From Candidatus Flemingiibacterium merdigallinarum (lineage in GTDB: Bacteria; Bacillota; Clostridia; Oscillospirales; CAG-272): 44,228 nt of DNA. Under the pieces are notes generated by a model. It saw nothing but the letters and a program-made list of their open reading frames with translations. It did no database searches and was not told the DNA's origin. The position numbers and the translations under genes are program-made. Of this stretch, positions 24,323 through 31,875 are shown in pieces. Numbering within the stretch: the stretch's first letter is position 1; each line of letters starts with the position of its first letter. Location of the stretch: the NCBI GenBank assembly GCA_904386005.1, contig CAJFKR010000001.1, positions 276,221 to 320,448 of the forward strand, written 5' to 3'.

Positions 24323-25630
24323 TCAGTTTTCGGTCGGCAGTATCGCGCCGTGTTCGGCGAGGATTGACCTCAGCCGCTCGAAGTCGATGCCGCGCGTATT
24401 GCCGAGGTGACCGTCGCTGCCGCAATTGTCGCAGGCGAGGACTGCCGCCGCGCCGACCGCCTGTCCCATCGCCATGCAGGAAGCCTTGACGCGATAGGCT
24501 GAATTCGCGAGCCGGTCGCCTGAAGCACAGCGTCCGGCGACATATAGATTCGATATGCCCGAAACGGTCAGCGCCGACAGCGGTATCGACGGCACCTGCC
24601 CGTCGGTCAGGAACACCTGCTGTATGCCGCCCATGCCGTCGCGGTGCAGGTCGATAGGATAGAACGAGTTGCAGATCCCGTCCGGATAGCGGCGCGCGGC
24701 GATGTAATCCTCGGCGGTGACGTAGCCGTCGCACTTGATTCTGCGGGTCTCGCGCATCGCGGTCTCGGGGGCGATCGTGATGAAGTCGGGGTCGACTCCG
24801 GCGCGTCTGACCGCGGCGATTATACGGGCGACGCAGCGGCGCCCCTCGATGTCGGCTTCGGTCTTTTCACGGCTGTCCGCGCCGTTTCTGCGCGAGATGT
24901 GGTTGACATTGTTGTAGCGCGCGCCGACGAGCGACTTCCACGAACGTCTCATTGTGTCGGTCGGCTCAAGGCTGCCGTCGGCGATAGCTTCGGCGAGCGC
25001 GGCGTCGATCTTCGCGCACTGCTCGTCGGTGAGGTTCGAGCTGTTGAGATAGGCGCGCACCGTGCCGGGCTGAAGCGACAGCCCCTGCTCGTCGGGCGTG
25101 CCGCACTCATAGTCGGCGCCGGCGAACACCGACAGGTCGCCGTCGCCGGTGCAGTCGATGTAGGTCTTGGCCGACAAGGTTTCGAGTCCGGATTTCGACG
25201 TGAGTCTGACCGCGGCGATACGCTTCATATCGCCGTCCGGCTCGGTAACGACGTCGCAGAGCGTCTGCTCATAACGCAGCTCGACTCCGGCTTCGAGCAG
25301 CATTTCGTCCATCAAGTGCGCGGCGAGCGGGATGTTGACGTGTACGCCGTAGTACCAGTGCGGTTTGTTCGGAACAAGCATATCGGGAATCTGCGCGCCG
25401 CCGATCGATTCGAGCCGCTTGACGTACTCCCAGCCGATTCCGGCGATGACCTGCTTGTTGTGCGCCCAGAACTGCGCGATGTCGTTGTTGCCGCCGACTG
25501 TGAGTATTCCGCCGGGCATACCGTTCTTTTCGCAGAGCAGCACCTTTTTTCCGAGCCGTCCTGCCTGCACGGCGGCGACGAATCCGGCGCTCCCCGCTCC
25601 GGCGATGATGATATCGTAGCTTTTGGTCAT
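24323..25630 (-). CDS. FAD-dependent oxidoreductase (FAD_oxidored type)
   Basis: This 435-residue flavoprotein has an N-terminal FAD-binding Rossmann motif (IIIAGAGSAGFVAAVQAGRLG, start shown) with Glu34 of CEKN binding the ribose. A GGILTVGGNN segment, the internal YIDCTGDGDLS and the C-terminal NLYVAGRCAS motif are typical of PF12831 proteins. It has no signal peptide. Related proteins occur in polysaccharide-use clusters of gut bacteria, where their reactions are mostly uncharacterised. The ATG has AGGAG upstream. It is first in a two-gene operon with a solute-binding lipoprotein, which suggests that it acts on an imported compound; this is inference. Confidence 0.88.
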   Translation of the reverse strand: MTKSYDIIIAGAGSAGFVAAVQAGRLGKKVLLCEKNGMPGGILTVGGNNDIAQFWAHNKQVIAGIGWEYVKRLESIGGAQIPDMLVPNKPHWYYGVHVNIPLAAHLMDEMLLEAGVELRYEQTLCDVVTEPDGDMKRIAAVRLTSKSGLETLSAKTYIDCTGDGDLSVFAGADYECGTPDEQGLSLQPGTVRAYLNSSNLTDEQCAKIDAALAEAIADGSLEPTDTMRRSWKSLVGARYNNVNHISRRNGADSREKTEADIEGRRCVARIIAAVRRAGVDPDFITIAPETAMRETRRIKCDGYVTAEDYIAARRYPDGICNSFYPIDLHRDGMGGIQQVFLTDGQVPSIPLSALTVSGISNLYVAGRCASGDRLANSAYRVKASCMAMGQAVGAAAVLACDNCGSDGHLGNTRGIDFERLRSILAEHGAILPTEN

Positions 25631-25668
25631 TGCAATTGTTCTCCTGTGATATTCTGAGTGTTTTAATA

Positions 25669-25697
25669 ATTATATCATGCCGGCGCAAAAAAATAAA
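25669..25697 (-). promoter_or_regulatory. Possible promoter of the FAD oxidoreductase operon
   Basis: A perfect TATAAT (minus strand) lies about 40 nt before the ATG. At 17 bp spacing the -35 is a poor TTTATT, so an activator may be needed. Confidence 0.4.
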
Positions 25698-25753
25698 TGC
25701 GATTTTCGCAGTATTTACTGTAATAATCGCAATTTGCGTTAAAATATTATCAC

Positions 25754-25791
25754 TATCATGATTTTATTGACAAGCGAATAAAATCATGATA
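25754..25791. promoter_or_regulatory. 38-bp perfect inverted repeat covering a promoter (operator)
   Basis: Two 15-base arms (TATCATGATTTTATT and its exact complement) flank an 8-bp centre. The arms overlap the -35 and -10 boxes of the plus-strand promoter at 25767-25795, so a bound dimer would block RNA polymerase. The regulator is not identifiable. Confidence 0.85.
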
Positions 25792-25795
25792 TAAT
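25767..25795 (+). promoter_or_regulatory. Consensus sigma-A promoter of the lipoprotein gene at 25852
   Basis: TTGACA and TATAAT are both perfect and 17 bp apart; the start would lie about 50 nt before the ATG. Confidence 0.9.
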
Positions 25796-25851
25796 GTGGT
25801 TGATAATAAATGGGCTTTTGCCTGAATCAAAATGACAGTGAGGCGGTGAAT

Positions 25852-26967
25852 ATGAGAATTACAATTATGGAATTGTGCGGGCGCAGACTTATCTGTGCGT
25901 GCATTGCCGCGGCTCTTTGTATTGTCGCGATACTGACCTGCGGCTGCGGCACGACCGAGATTGCCGAGCCGCTGACATATAACAGCTCGAACCTGGCGAG
26001 TTCCGGCGACAGACTGCGTAATACCAACGCCTGCGCGTGGGGCGGGGAGCAGCTATACTACTGCGAGGACGGCGCGGTATACACGCTCGACGACAGCGAG
26101 CCGGTTTACGAGCCGGACGACTTCGCGGTCGACAATATTTACTACTCGAACAATCGGCTGTACAGCTGGCGCGCGGACACGAATTCGATCAGCGTCTACG
26201 ACCTCGGAGAGGACGAGACTGAATCGTTCGTGGTCGGAATCGACAGCGAGCCGCGGCTGCTGTTTGTCGCCGGAGAACGTGTATACATAGGCTTCGACGA
26301 GCAGGTGGTATCCTATCCGGCCGATTTCGGTCAGGGCGATAATGACGGCGATGACAGCGACGGAAATATCGTCAATGATGATACTGACAGCGACGCATCC
26401 GGAAATACTGACACCCGAGATGACACTGCCGGCGACATAGATGATGCAACTGATGAAATGATTGACGATGCCGCCGCAGCCGGAGATTTTGCCGATACCG
26501 CCGTGGCCGCCGCCGGCAGAATCGACTATGCGCTGTCCGGCGCGATTTCATGGTTTGACTCGAAGCTTTACGCCTACAGCTCCGATAGAATCAGCGTCGT
26601 CGACGCGTCGGGCGGCGAGGTCACAGAGCTTGAGCTGACTCTGCCGGACGGGCTTGAATATGACGCGTCGAAACTCTGGGTGTGCGACAATGGCGCGATA
26701 TATTTCAGCGCGGGCGGACGGGTCATATACTATGACGGCGCTGTCTGCCGCGACGTCACGCCGGGACATTCGTTCGACGAGCTGCTGTTCGAGTACGCGG
26801 GGCGGCTGTATTATAAAATCGAGGGGCGCATATTCTCGCTTGAGGGCACGAGCATCAAGACCCGTCTCGAGGTATCGACCTTGGACGGCACGGTCTTCCT
26901 CGCCGGCGACCGGATTATGTGCAAAAATGACGACGGCTACGAGTTTGTGAAGCAGCTCGAACAATAA
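25852..26967 (+). CDS. Propeller-like surface lipoprotein with Asp-rich insert (paralogue of 32633)
   Basis: This 371-residue lipoprotein has a signal peptide and a Cys-rich lipobox region (LTCGCG). The mature part consists of repeated short beta-units (LYYCEDGAVYTLDD, LYSWRADTNSISVYDL, RVYIGFDEQVVSY, LYAYSSDRISVVD), suggesting a beta-propeller of the DUF5050 sort. An insert of about 60 residues at roughly 160-220 is almost all Asp, Asn, Gly, Thr and Ala. The gene at 32633 is a paralogue without this insert. The ATG at 25852 follows GAGGCGGTG. The operator-promoter upstream implies tight control. The function is unknown. Confidence 0.75.
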   Translation: MRITIMELCGRRLICACIAAALCIVAILTCGCGTTEIAEPLTYNSSNLASSGDRLRNTNACAWGGEQLYYCEDGAVYTLDDSEPVYEPDDFAVDNIYYSNNRLYSWRADTNSISVYDLGEDETESFVVGIDSEPRLLFVAGERVYIGFDEQVVSYPADFGQGDNDGDDSDGNIVNDDTDSDASGNTDTRDDTAGDIDDATDEMIDDAAAAGDFADTAVAAAGRIDYALSGAISWFDSKLYAYSSDRISVVDASGGEVTELELTLPDGLEYDASKLWVCDNGAIYFSAGGRVIYYDGAVCRDVTPGHSFDELLFEYAGRLYYKIEGRIFSLEGTSIKTRLEVSTLDGTVFLAGDRIMCKNDDGYEFVKQLEQ

Positions 26968-26985
26968 TATACCCACAGGAATAAA

Positions 26986-27027
26986 AAAGCTGCGGGATTA
27001 CCTTCGGGCAATCCGGCAGCTTTGTAT
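26986..27027. terminator. Bidirectional terminator, stronger on the minus strand
   Basis: AAGCTGC.GGATT pairs with AATCC.GCAGCTT. On the minus strand TTTTTTATT follows; on the plus strand TTTGTATTT. It would end the lipoprotein transcript and any minus-strand transcript from the gene remnant at 27061-27300. Confidence 0.82.
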
Positions 27028-27060
27028 TTGGTGTTTATCGCGGGCGGTCATGTGAAAGGC

Positions 27061-27300
27061 TCAATCGGGGGAATGTTTCAGATCGACGACCGATTTGCGG
27101 ACAATCAGCTCGGCGTCGGTGAGCGACGAGCGGAATTCGCTGTATTCATCACGGTCGGCTTCGCCGATGATGATTTCGTATTCCTGCCCAGAGTAGACCT
27201 CAGTCCAGTCGGTTTTCATCGAGGTCTCGACTCCGAGCTCATCGAAGAATTCAGCGAGTCGAAAAAGTCGGATAAAAGCAATAAAGTTCGCACAAGTTAA
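27061..27300 (-). pseudogene. Start-less small coding remnant, about 79 codons
   Basis: The minus strand reads as credible protein (FIAFIRLFRLAEFFDELG, then WTEVYSGQEYEIIIGEADRDE and LTDAELIVRKSV) and stops with TGA just before a strong minus-strand terminator. No ATG, GTG or TTG with a ribosome binding site is in frame upstream; the frame runs open to a TAA near 27,365. It is probably a gene that lost its 5' end. The family is not recognised. Confidence 0.45.
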
Positions 27301-27671
27301 GCCGCTGCTCGGGAAGGGGATTCGCGTAAAGCGGCGTGCGACTTTCGATATGGCAATTCTGTATTAAATTAAACCTTGGCGCACAGTTATAAAATAACAT
27401 ATGTGCCTGATAATTCATGCTTTCGCGGCGGGGTTAGCAGTTCGGCAAGCCTGCTTGCCGAACTGCTGGGGAGAGAGCATTTTTACGAGCTGAGTCCGCA
27501 ACTCGCAGGCTCACTTACCCGGAGAAAGCTAACAGCAACGCACTTCTGCAACAGTCTGATGTATAAATAAATATATACTTGCTGTATATGTATACATAGG
27601 TACAATGTCGATATATAGGGCTGCTGCGGTTAACGATTGATTTAACGCTCTGGATGCTATGGTATCTTTGG
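27301..27671. other. Gene-free stretch with a 15-bp perfect hairpin
   Basis: No gene is supported. At 27436-27467 a perfect hairpin has 15-base arms (AGCAGTTCGGCAAGC and complement) and a CT centre, followed by GGGGAGAGAG. It recalls the hairpin class at 39765-39922. AT-rich sequence follows to the araC-type gene end. Confidence 0.6.
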
Positions 27672-28496
27672 TCACCTCGCATTCGGCGCGTGACCTCGCA
27701 GGCGCTTATACAGCTTGAAAAAATAGGATGGGTCGTCGAAGCCGCAGGCGCGCGCGGCGTCGGTCATGGTCATATCTGAATTGCGTTTCAGCTCCTCGAC
27801 CTGCCGGAGTCTGCGCTCGTCGATGTAGGCTTTCGGCGTGATGCCCGCATATTTCTTGAACAGCTCCCGGAACGCGTATTCGCTCATGCAGCAGAGCCGC
27901 GCGAGCTCGGCTACGGTCGGCGGCCGAGAGCTCTCGCCGGCGTTCAGCCGTTCGAGCGCCGGAGCTACCCGCAGCCGCTCGGCGTCCGAAAGCCGATTCG
28001 ACTCCTCCTCGCGCGCCAGCGCGCCAATCAGACTGTGCAGCGCGGCCTTTACGTCCGAGCGCGAGCTGATGAGCGCGAAGTAACGGTCGACGACGTCGCG
28101 GAACAGCCGCTCGATGTGACTGGCGTCGCGGCAGGTCAGCCGGAGCATCGAGTCGAGCTCGGGACAAAAGCTCCTGCCGTCGGGCGTCATCAGTCCGAAA
28201 TATATGACGAGCATACGCGCCGGCGACAGGTTGATGTGCGAATAGCGCGCGCCTTTTGGCAGAAAGCTAATGTCGCCGCGCTGGCAGACCAGCTTCGAGC
28301 CGTCGCACTGCGTGTATTCGTAGCTGCCCTCCTGTATATACGCGAGCGCGAAGTTGGGTTTTGGCTGATTGAAGGTCGAGTAGATGTTCGCCGCCGAACG
28401 GTTGTCGACTCTGAAGCCCGCGATTTCACAGACGTCGCAGTCGGCTTCCTCGAGCGCGTGAAAATAACCGCGGTAGCGGTCGTCGCTGTATATCAT
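27672..28496 (-). CDS. AraC-family transcriptional regulator
   Basis: This 274-residue regulator has an N-terminal cupin-like sugar-sensing domain (about 1-150, with NFALAYIQEGSYEY and GDISFLPKGARYSHI) and a C-terminal double helix-turn-helix (about 175-274). The latter shows VAELARLCCMSEYAFRELFK followed by GITPKAYIDERRL and the AraC signature ARACGFDDPSYFFKLYKRL. The ATG has AGAGGTGA. It is transcribed divergently from the D-lyxose isomerase gene, the usual layout for a local activator. It probably controls that gene and perhaps the GH92 gene in response to a sugar such as mannose; this is inferred from position. Confidence 0.92.
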   Translation of the reverse strand: MIYSDDRYRGYFHALEEADCDVCEIAGFRVDNRSAANIYSTFNQPKPNFALAYIQEGSYEYTQCDGSKLVCQRGDISFLPKGARYSHINLSPARMLVIYFGLMTPDGRSFCPELDSMLRLTCRDASHIERLFRDVVDRYFALISSRSDVKAALHSLIGALAREEESNRLSDAERLRVAPALERLNAGESSRPPTVAELARLCCMSEYAFRELFKKYAGITPKAYIDERRLRQVEELKRNSDMTMTDAARACGFDDPSYFFKLYKRLRGHAPNAR

Positions 28497-28537
28497 GCCG
28501 TCACCTCTATAATTTCGAATTTTGATAAATTGTCTCG

Positions 28538-28574
28538 ATTTATACAATTAATTTATACGAATTTAAGCTATAAT
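28538..28574 (+). promoter_or_regulatory. Likely activator-dependent promoter of the isomerase gene
   Basis: A TATAAT at 28569-28574 lacks a recognisable -35. Just upstream ATTTATAC occurs twice, 13 bp apart (28538 and 28551), a plausible AraC-type site. Confidence 0.4.
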
Positions 28575-28650
28575 TATTTGTGTATGTGTATATTATACCG
28601 CGTATCGGTTCGAAATGCAAGAGAAATCAGCAATGAAAGGAAATAATCAA

Positions 28651-29328
28651 ATGAAACGTTCGGAAATCAACGCCGCCATTGAAAACGCCAAGGGGCTGCT
28701 TATCAAGTACAGGATATCCCTGCCGCATTTCGGATATCTGACGCTCGACGGCTGGAGACGCGGCGGCGTCGACCACAGCCGTATCGCCGAGACGATGCTC
28801 GGCTGGGACGTAACCGACTTCGGCTCGGGCAATTTCGCGCGGGTCGGCGCTACTCTGTTCACACTGCGCAACGGCGTCGTCGGCAAGCCCGGAGTCGGCA
28901 CACCCTACGCCGAAAAATACATAATCATGGACGGCGGCGGGCAGGAGATTCCGTTCCATTATCATATCAAAAAGACCGAGGATATCATCAACCGCGCCGG
29001 CGCGAAGCTGATAATTCAGGTCTACAACGCCGCTCCGGACAATACGCTCGACCTTTGCAGCCGTCCCGAGCTTTGGCTTGACGGTGTATTGCGCCGCTTC
29101 GACCCGGGCGAGCTGATAACGCTCGAGCCGGGGCAGAGCATAACGCTGACTCCGTACATCTATCACCGCTTTTATGCCGAGGGCGGCGACACGGTCGCGG
29201 GCGAGGTGTCGAGCGTCAACGACGACCACACTGACAATATCTTTCTGAATCCGACCGAGCGCTTCACCGGTATTGACGAGGACGAACCGATAATACATCT
29301 GCTTGTGAATGAATACGGGCTGATATGA
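28651..29328 (+). CDS. D-lyxose/D-mannose ketol-isomerase
   Basis: This 225-residue metal-dependent cupin isomerase belongs to the D-lyxose isomerase family (PF07385). The metal ligands align with the characterised Escherichia coli enzyme: His103 and His105 in FHYHIKK, Glu110 in KKTED, and His172 in IYHRFYAE. Length is that of the family. These enzymes interconvert D-lyxose with D-xylulose and D-mannose with D-fructose. The start at 28651 follows GAAAGGAAATAA; an in-frame ATG six codons earlier falls on the ribosome binding site itself. It is divergent from the AraC gene and upstream of a GH92 alpha-mannosidase-like gene, so isomerisation of released mannose is the likely role. Confidence 0.9.
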   Translation: MKRSEINAAIENAKGLLIKYRISLPHFGYLTLDGWRRGGVDHSRIAETMLGWDVTDFGSGNFARVGATLFTLRNGVVGKPGVGTPYAEKYIIMDGGGQEIPFHYHIKKTEDIINRAGAKLIIQVYNAAPDNTLDLCSRPELWLDGVLRRFDPGELITLEPGQSITLTPYIYHRFYAEGGDTVAGEVSSVNDDHTDNIFLNPTERFTGIDEDEPIIHLLVNEYGLI

Positions 29329-29370
29329 AAACCGGCGTGTTAGCTCCGGACACGCGGCGCGATAAGCGGT

Positions 29371-29704
29371 GAGCGCAAATCGCGGTACAAAAGCCGCGAA
29401 CTGTTTGTTTCAACGCTGCTCTCAGCCTGTGGGGACGCGGTCGAAACCGATTCGGATGATAGCGCCGAAACCTCGGCGTCGGACGGCGAAACCACTGCCG
29501 GCGTCGACGAATACGGTCGCGAAATTATCGCGCATGGACTGCTCGACGACCTCGACTTCGGCGGGATGGTGATAAACTGTCTCGTCCGCGACCTGCCCTC
29601 ATACAGCATCGACTTCGGCGTCGAGGAGCTCAAAGTTTGAGAATATATACGAGTCTTGCCTCGACGAGATTATCGCGACCTACGATGAGCTCGCGGCGCG
29701 GTAA
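29371..29704 (+). pseudogene. Degraded solute-binding lipoprotein gene
   Basis: One frame reads the end of a signal peptide with lipobox (LLSAC), an acidic Ser/Thr/Glu linker and the first strand of a solute-binding domain (DLDFGGMVINCLVRDLP), stopping with TGA at 29638. The next frame at once gives a C-terminal tail (FENIYESCLDEIIATYDELA) ending in TAA at 29702. About 370 codons of the expected middle are missing and no usable start remains. Compared with the intact proteins at 15299, 16794 and 22870, this is an internal deletion plus frameshift of that family. Confidence 0.8.
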
Positions 29705-29738
29705 GAGCGGTAGACAGCGTTGCAAGCGGTTAATATTC

Positions 29739-29771
29739 TTGAATACCAATATCTATTGTTTGAATACCAAT
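29739..29771 (+). promoter_or_regulatory. Direct repeats 21 bp apart before the GH92 gene
   Basis: TTGAATACCAAT occurs at 29739 and 29760, exactly two helical turns apart, ending just before the GH92 start. This is a common arrangement for an activator dimer such as an AraC protein. The second copy is only 6 nt from the ATG, so the annotated start or the function may differ. Confidence 0.5.
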
Positions 29772-29777
29772 TATAAT

Positions 29778-31835
29778 ATGAACGATTATACCAAATACGC
29801 CGATCCGTTTTACGGCAACGGCGAGATAGACCTGCCGCGTCCGACCTATCCGGCGTCGAGCTGGCACTTCATCAAGGGGCTGTCGGGCAACACATCTCCG
29901 GCGGCGACACTGCCGTTCGGCAAATATTCGGTGCTCGGCTACGACGGCGCGTATCCGACCGGCAACGGTATCAACCGCATGAACTGCGGCGGCAGTGTGC
30001 CGAAGCTCTACGACGAGCCGCGCTTCATCGGGCTTTCGCACTTCCAGCACAGCGGCACCGGAGCTATCGGCGTATACTACAACTACGCGCTGTGCAGCCC
30101 GTTTGTCGGCGAATTCCCCGACTTCGCGGCGCGCAAAATCCTATCCGAGACCGCGCGCTGCGGCTACTATTCAGCCGAGACCGAGCTCGCGCTTGCCGAG
30201 GCTACGGTCAGCGAATACGCCGCGCTGCACCGCTACAGCTTCAAGTCTGACGACGGCAGGATAGCAGTCGATTTCGCGAACAACGGGCTGTACGAAAATC
30301 GTCTGCGCGAGCCGGTTTCGGGCAATATACATATACTGTCCGAGCGCGAGCTGCTCTGCGAGATGCTGCTGTCAGGCGTGACGCTCTGGTTCGACGTGGT
30401 CTGCGACAGCGGCAGTGTCGGCGGGCTGTTTTATGGGGATAAGCTGTACGGCGGCGACAATCTGCCGCGCGACCTGTCGCTGTCCGAGCCGGAATACACG
30501 CGTTTCGGCGGGATATTCGACGTCGGGCGGTGCTGCACACTGCGTGTCGCAGTGTCGGCGGTGAGCGGCGAGCAGGCGCGGCGGATGAACGCAGTCGAGA
30601 CACGCGACTTTGACGAGGTCGCGGCGGCGGCAGAGGCGAAGTGGCGGGACGCGCTCGCGAAGATTGAGATTGATGTCGGCGATTCGGTCGGAGATGTCGG
30701 CAGAACCGACGTTGAGCGAGAGCTGACGATATTCTACTCGAACCTCTACCACACATTGGTAAAGCCCTGCGACCTGTCGGGCGAGGGATTTCTGTTTGAC
30801 AATCCCGCCGGCGAGTGCGTCGTCGACATCGCGACGATGTGGGACATATACAAGACGCAGCTGCCGCTTCTGTTCACGCTCTATCCGGATATATCGCGTA
30901 AATTCATGTCGACGCTGACCCGCTTCGGCGAAAAATACGGCTATCTGCCGCATTGTATACTGCTGTCGGGCAATCTCGGCATCGAGACGAAGCAGGCGCG
31001 TATGCTCGCCGAATACTCGATATACGACGCGTATCTGCGCGGTATCGACGCCGACTACGAAAAGCTGCTCGAGCTCTGCGCGTCCGACGCGGCTAGGTAT
31101 GCCGATTATACGGACGGAGGCTGTAGGTTCGCGTCGCACACGCTCGATATGTCGGGCGCGTATGCGGCGATGTCCGCACTCGCGGGACGGCTCGGCAAAT
31201 CCGGGCTGCGCGACGAATATTCGCGTCTCGCAGGGCTCGGAGTCACCGCGTTTGACCCGGACGGCATGATGCGCGCCGACTCGGACTACTACGAGGGCAC
31301 GCGCTACAACTATTCGTTCCGGTCGACGCTGTACGGCTACCGGCTCAACAGATTCGGGCGCGAGCGACTCGAGCGCGAGGCGCTGAGATTTTTCGGCTTC
31401 GACGCGCCGGACGATTTTGTGTCGCGCTTCGAGGGCTACAACAACGAGACCGACATGGAAGCGCCGATATTCCTGCACGAGCTCGGGCGGCGGGATCTGA
31501 TGTGCGACGTGATAAGGTCGGGGCTCGACTCGATGTTCACTCTCGGTCGGGGCGGTCTGCCGGGCAACAACGACAGCGGCGGGCTCAGCTCCTGCTATAT
31601 CTGGAACGCGGTCGGTTTGTTCCCGATTAGCGGTCAGGACCGTATGGTCATAGTTCCTCCGCGCTTCAGGCGGACGGCGCTGCATATGCCGGGCGGCGAG
31701 CTGACTATCGTTCGTCACGGCGGCGGCAGGCACACCCGCGCGGCTCGATTCAATGGACGCGCGGTCGCAGACTTTGAGCTGACGGTAGGCGAGCTGCTCG
31801 GCGGCGGTCTGCTCGAAGTCGAGATGGGCGAATGA
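29778..31835 (+). CDS. GH92-family glycosidase (alpha-mannosidase-like), probably cytosolic
   Basis: This 685-residue protein matches GH92 exo-alpha-mannosidases: an N-terminal beta-sandwich with GLSHFQHSGTGAIG (family GxSHxHxSGTG) and a catalytic (alpha/alpha)6 barrel. The likely acid is Glu506 in YEGTRYNYSF. The base region is GLPGNNDSGGLSSCYIWNA, where the family usually has GN(D/E)D; Asp599 is kept but residue 598 is Asn. No signal peptide is visible, unlike many Bacteroides members. The ATG lacks a clear ribosome binding site. The gene lies downstream of the D-lyxose/mannose isomerase, implying release of mannose followed by conversion to fructose. Confidence 0.85.
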   Translation: MNDYTKYADPFYGNGEIDLPRPTYPASSWHFIKGLSGNTSPAATLPFGKYSVLGYDGAYPTGNGINRMNCGGSVPKLYDEPRFIGLSHFQHSGTGAIGVYYNYALCSPFVGEFPDFAARKILSETARCGYYSAETELALAEATVSEYAALHRYSFKSDDGRIAVDFANNGLYENRLREPVSGNIHILSERELLCEMLLSGVTLWFDVVCDSGSVGGLFYGDKLYGGDNLPRDLSLSEPEYTRFGGIFDVGRCCTLRVAVSAVSGEQARRMNAVETRDFDEVAAAAEAKWRDALAKIEIDVGDSVGDVGRTDVERELTIFYSNLYHTLVKPCDLSGEGFLFDNPAGECVVDIATMWDIYKTQLPLLFTLYPDISRKFMSTLTRFGEKYGYLPHCILLSGNLGIETKQARMLAEYSIYDAYLRGIDADYEKLLELCASDAARYADYTDGGCRFASHTLDMSGAYAAMSALAGRLGKSGLRDEYSRLAGLGVTAFDPDGMMRADSDYYEGTRYNYSFRSTLYGYRLNRFGRERLEREALRFFGFDAPDDFVSRFEGYNNETDMEAPIFLHELGRRDLMCDVIRSGLDSMFTLGRGGLPGNNDSGGLSSCYIWNAVGLFPISGQDRMVIVPPRFRRTALHMPGGELTIVRHGGGRHTRAARFNGRAVADFELTVGELLGGGLLEVEMGE

Positions 31836-31844
31836 AATAAACTC

Positions 31845-31875
31845 GCGGCTGACTGGAAGTCAGCCGCCATTTTTA
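31845..31875 (+). terminator. Terminator after the GH92 gene
   Basis: GCGGCTGACT pairs perfectly with AGTCAGCCGC around GGA, followed by CATTTTTAT. It overlaps the last codons of the convergent acetyltransferase gene. Confidence 0.88.

Noticed and set aside
27376-27570. Plus-strand open frame of about 64 codons
   Set aside because: It runs across the perfect hairpin at 27436, lacks a ribosome binding site and has no protein-like pattern.
30372-31733. Long minus-strand frame opposite GH92
   Set aside because: Its Arg/Val/His-rich composition and lack of a start signal mark it as a shadow of the GH92 frame.
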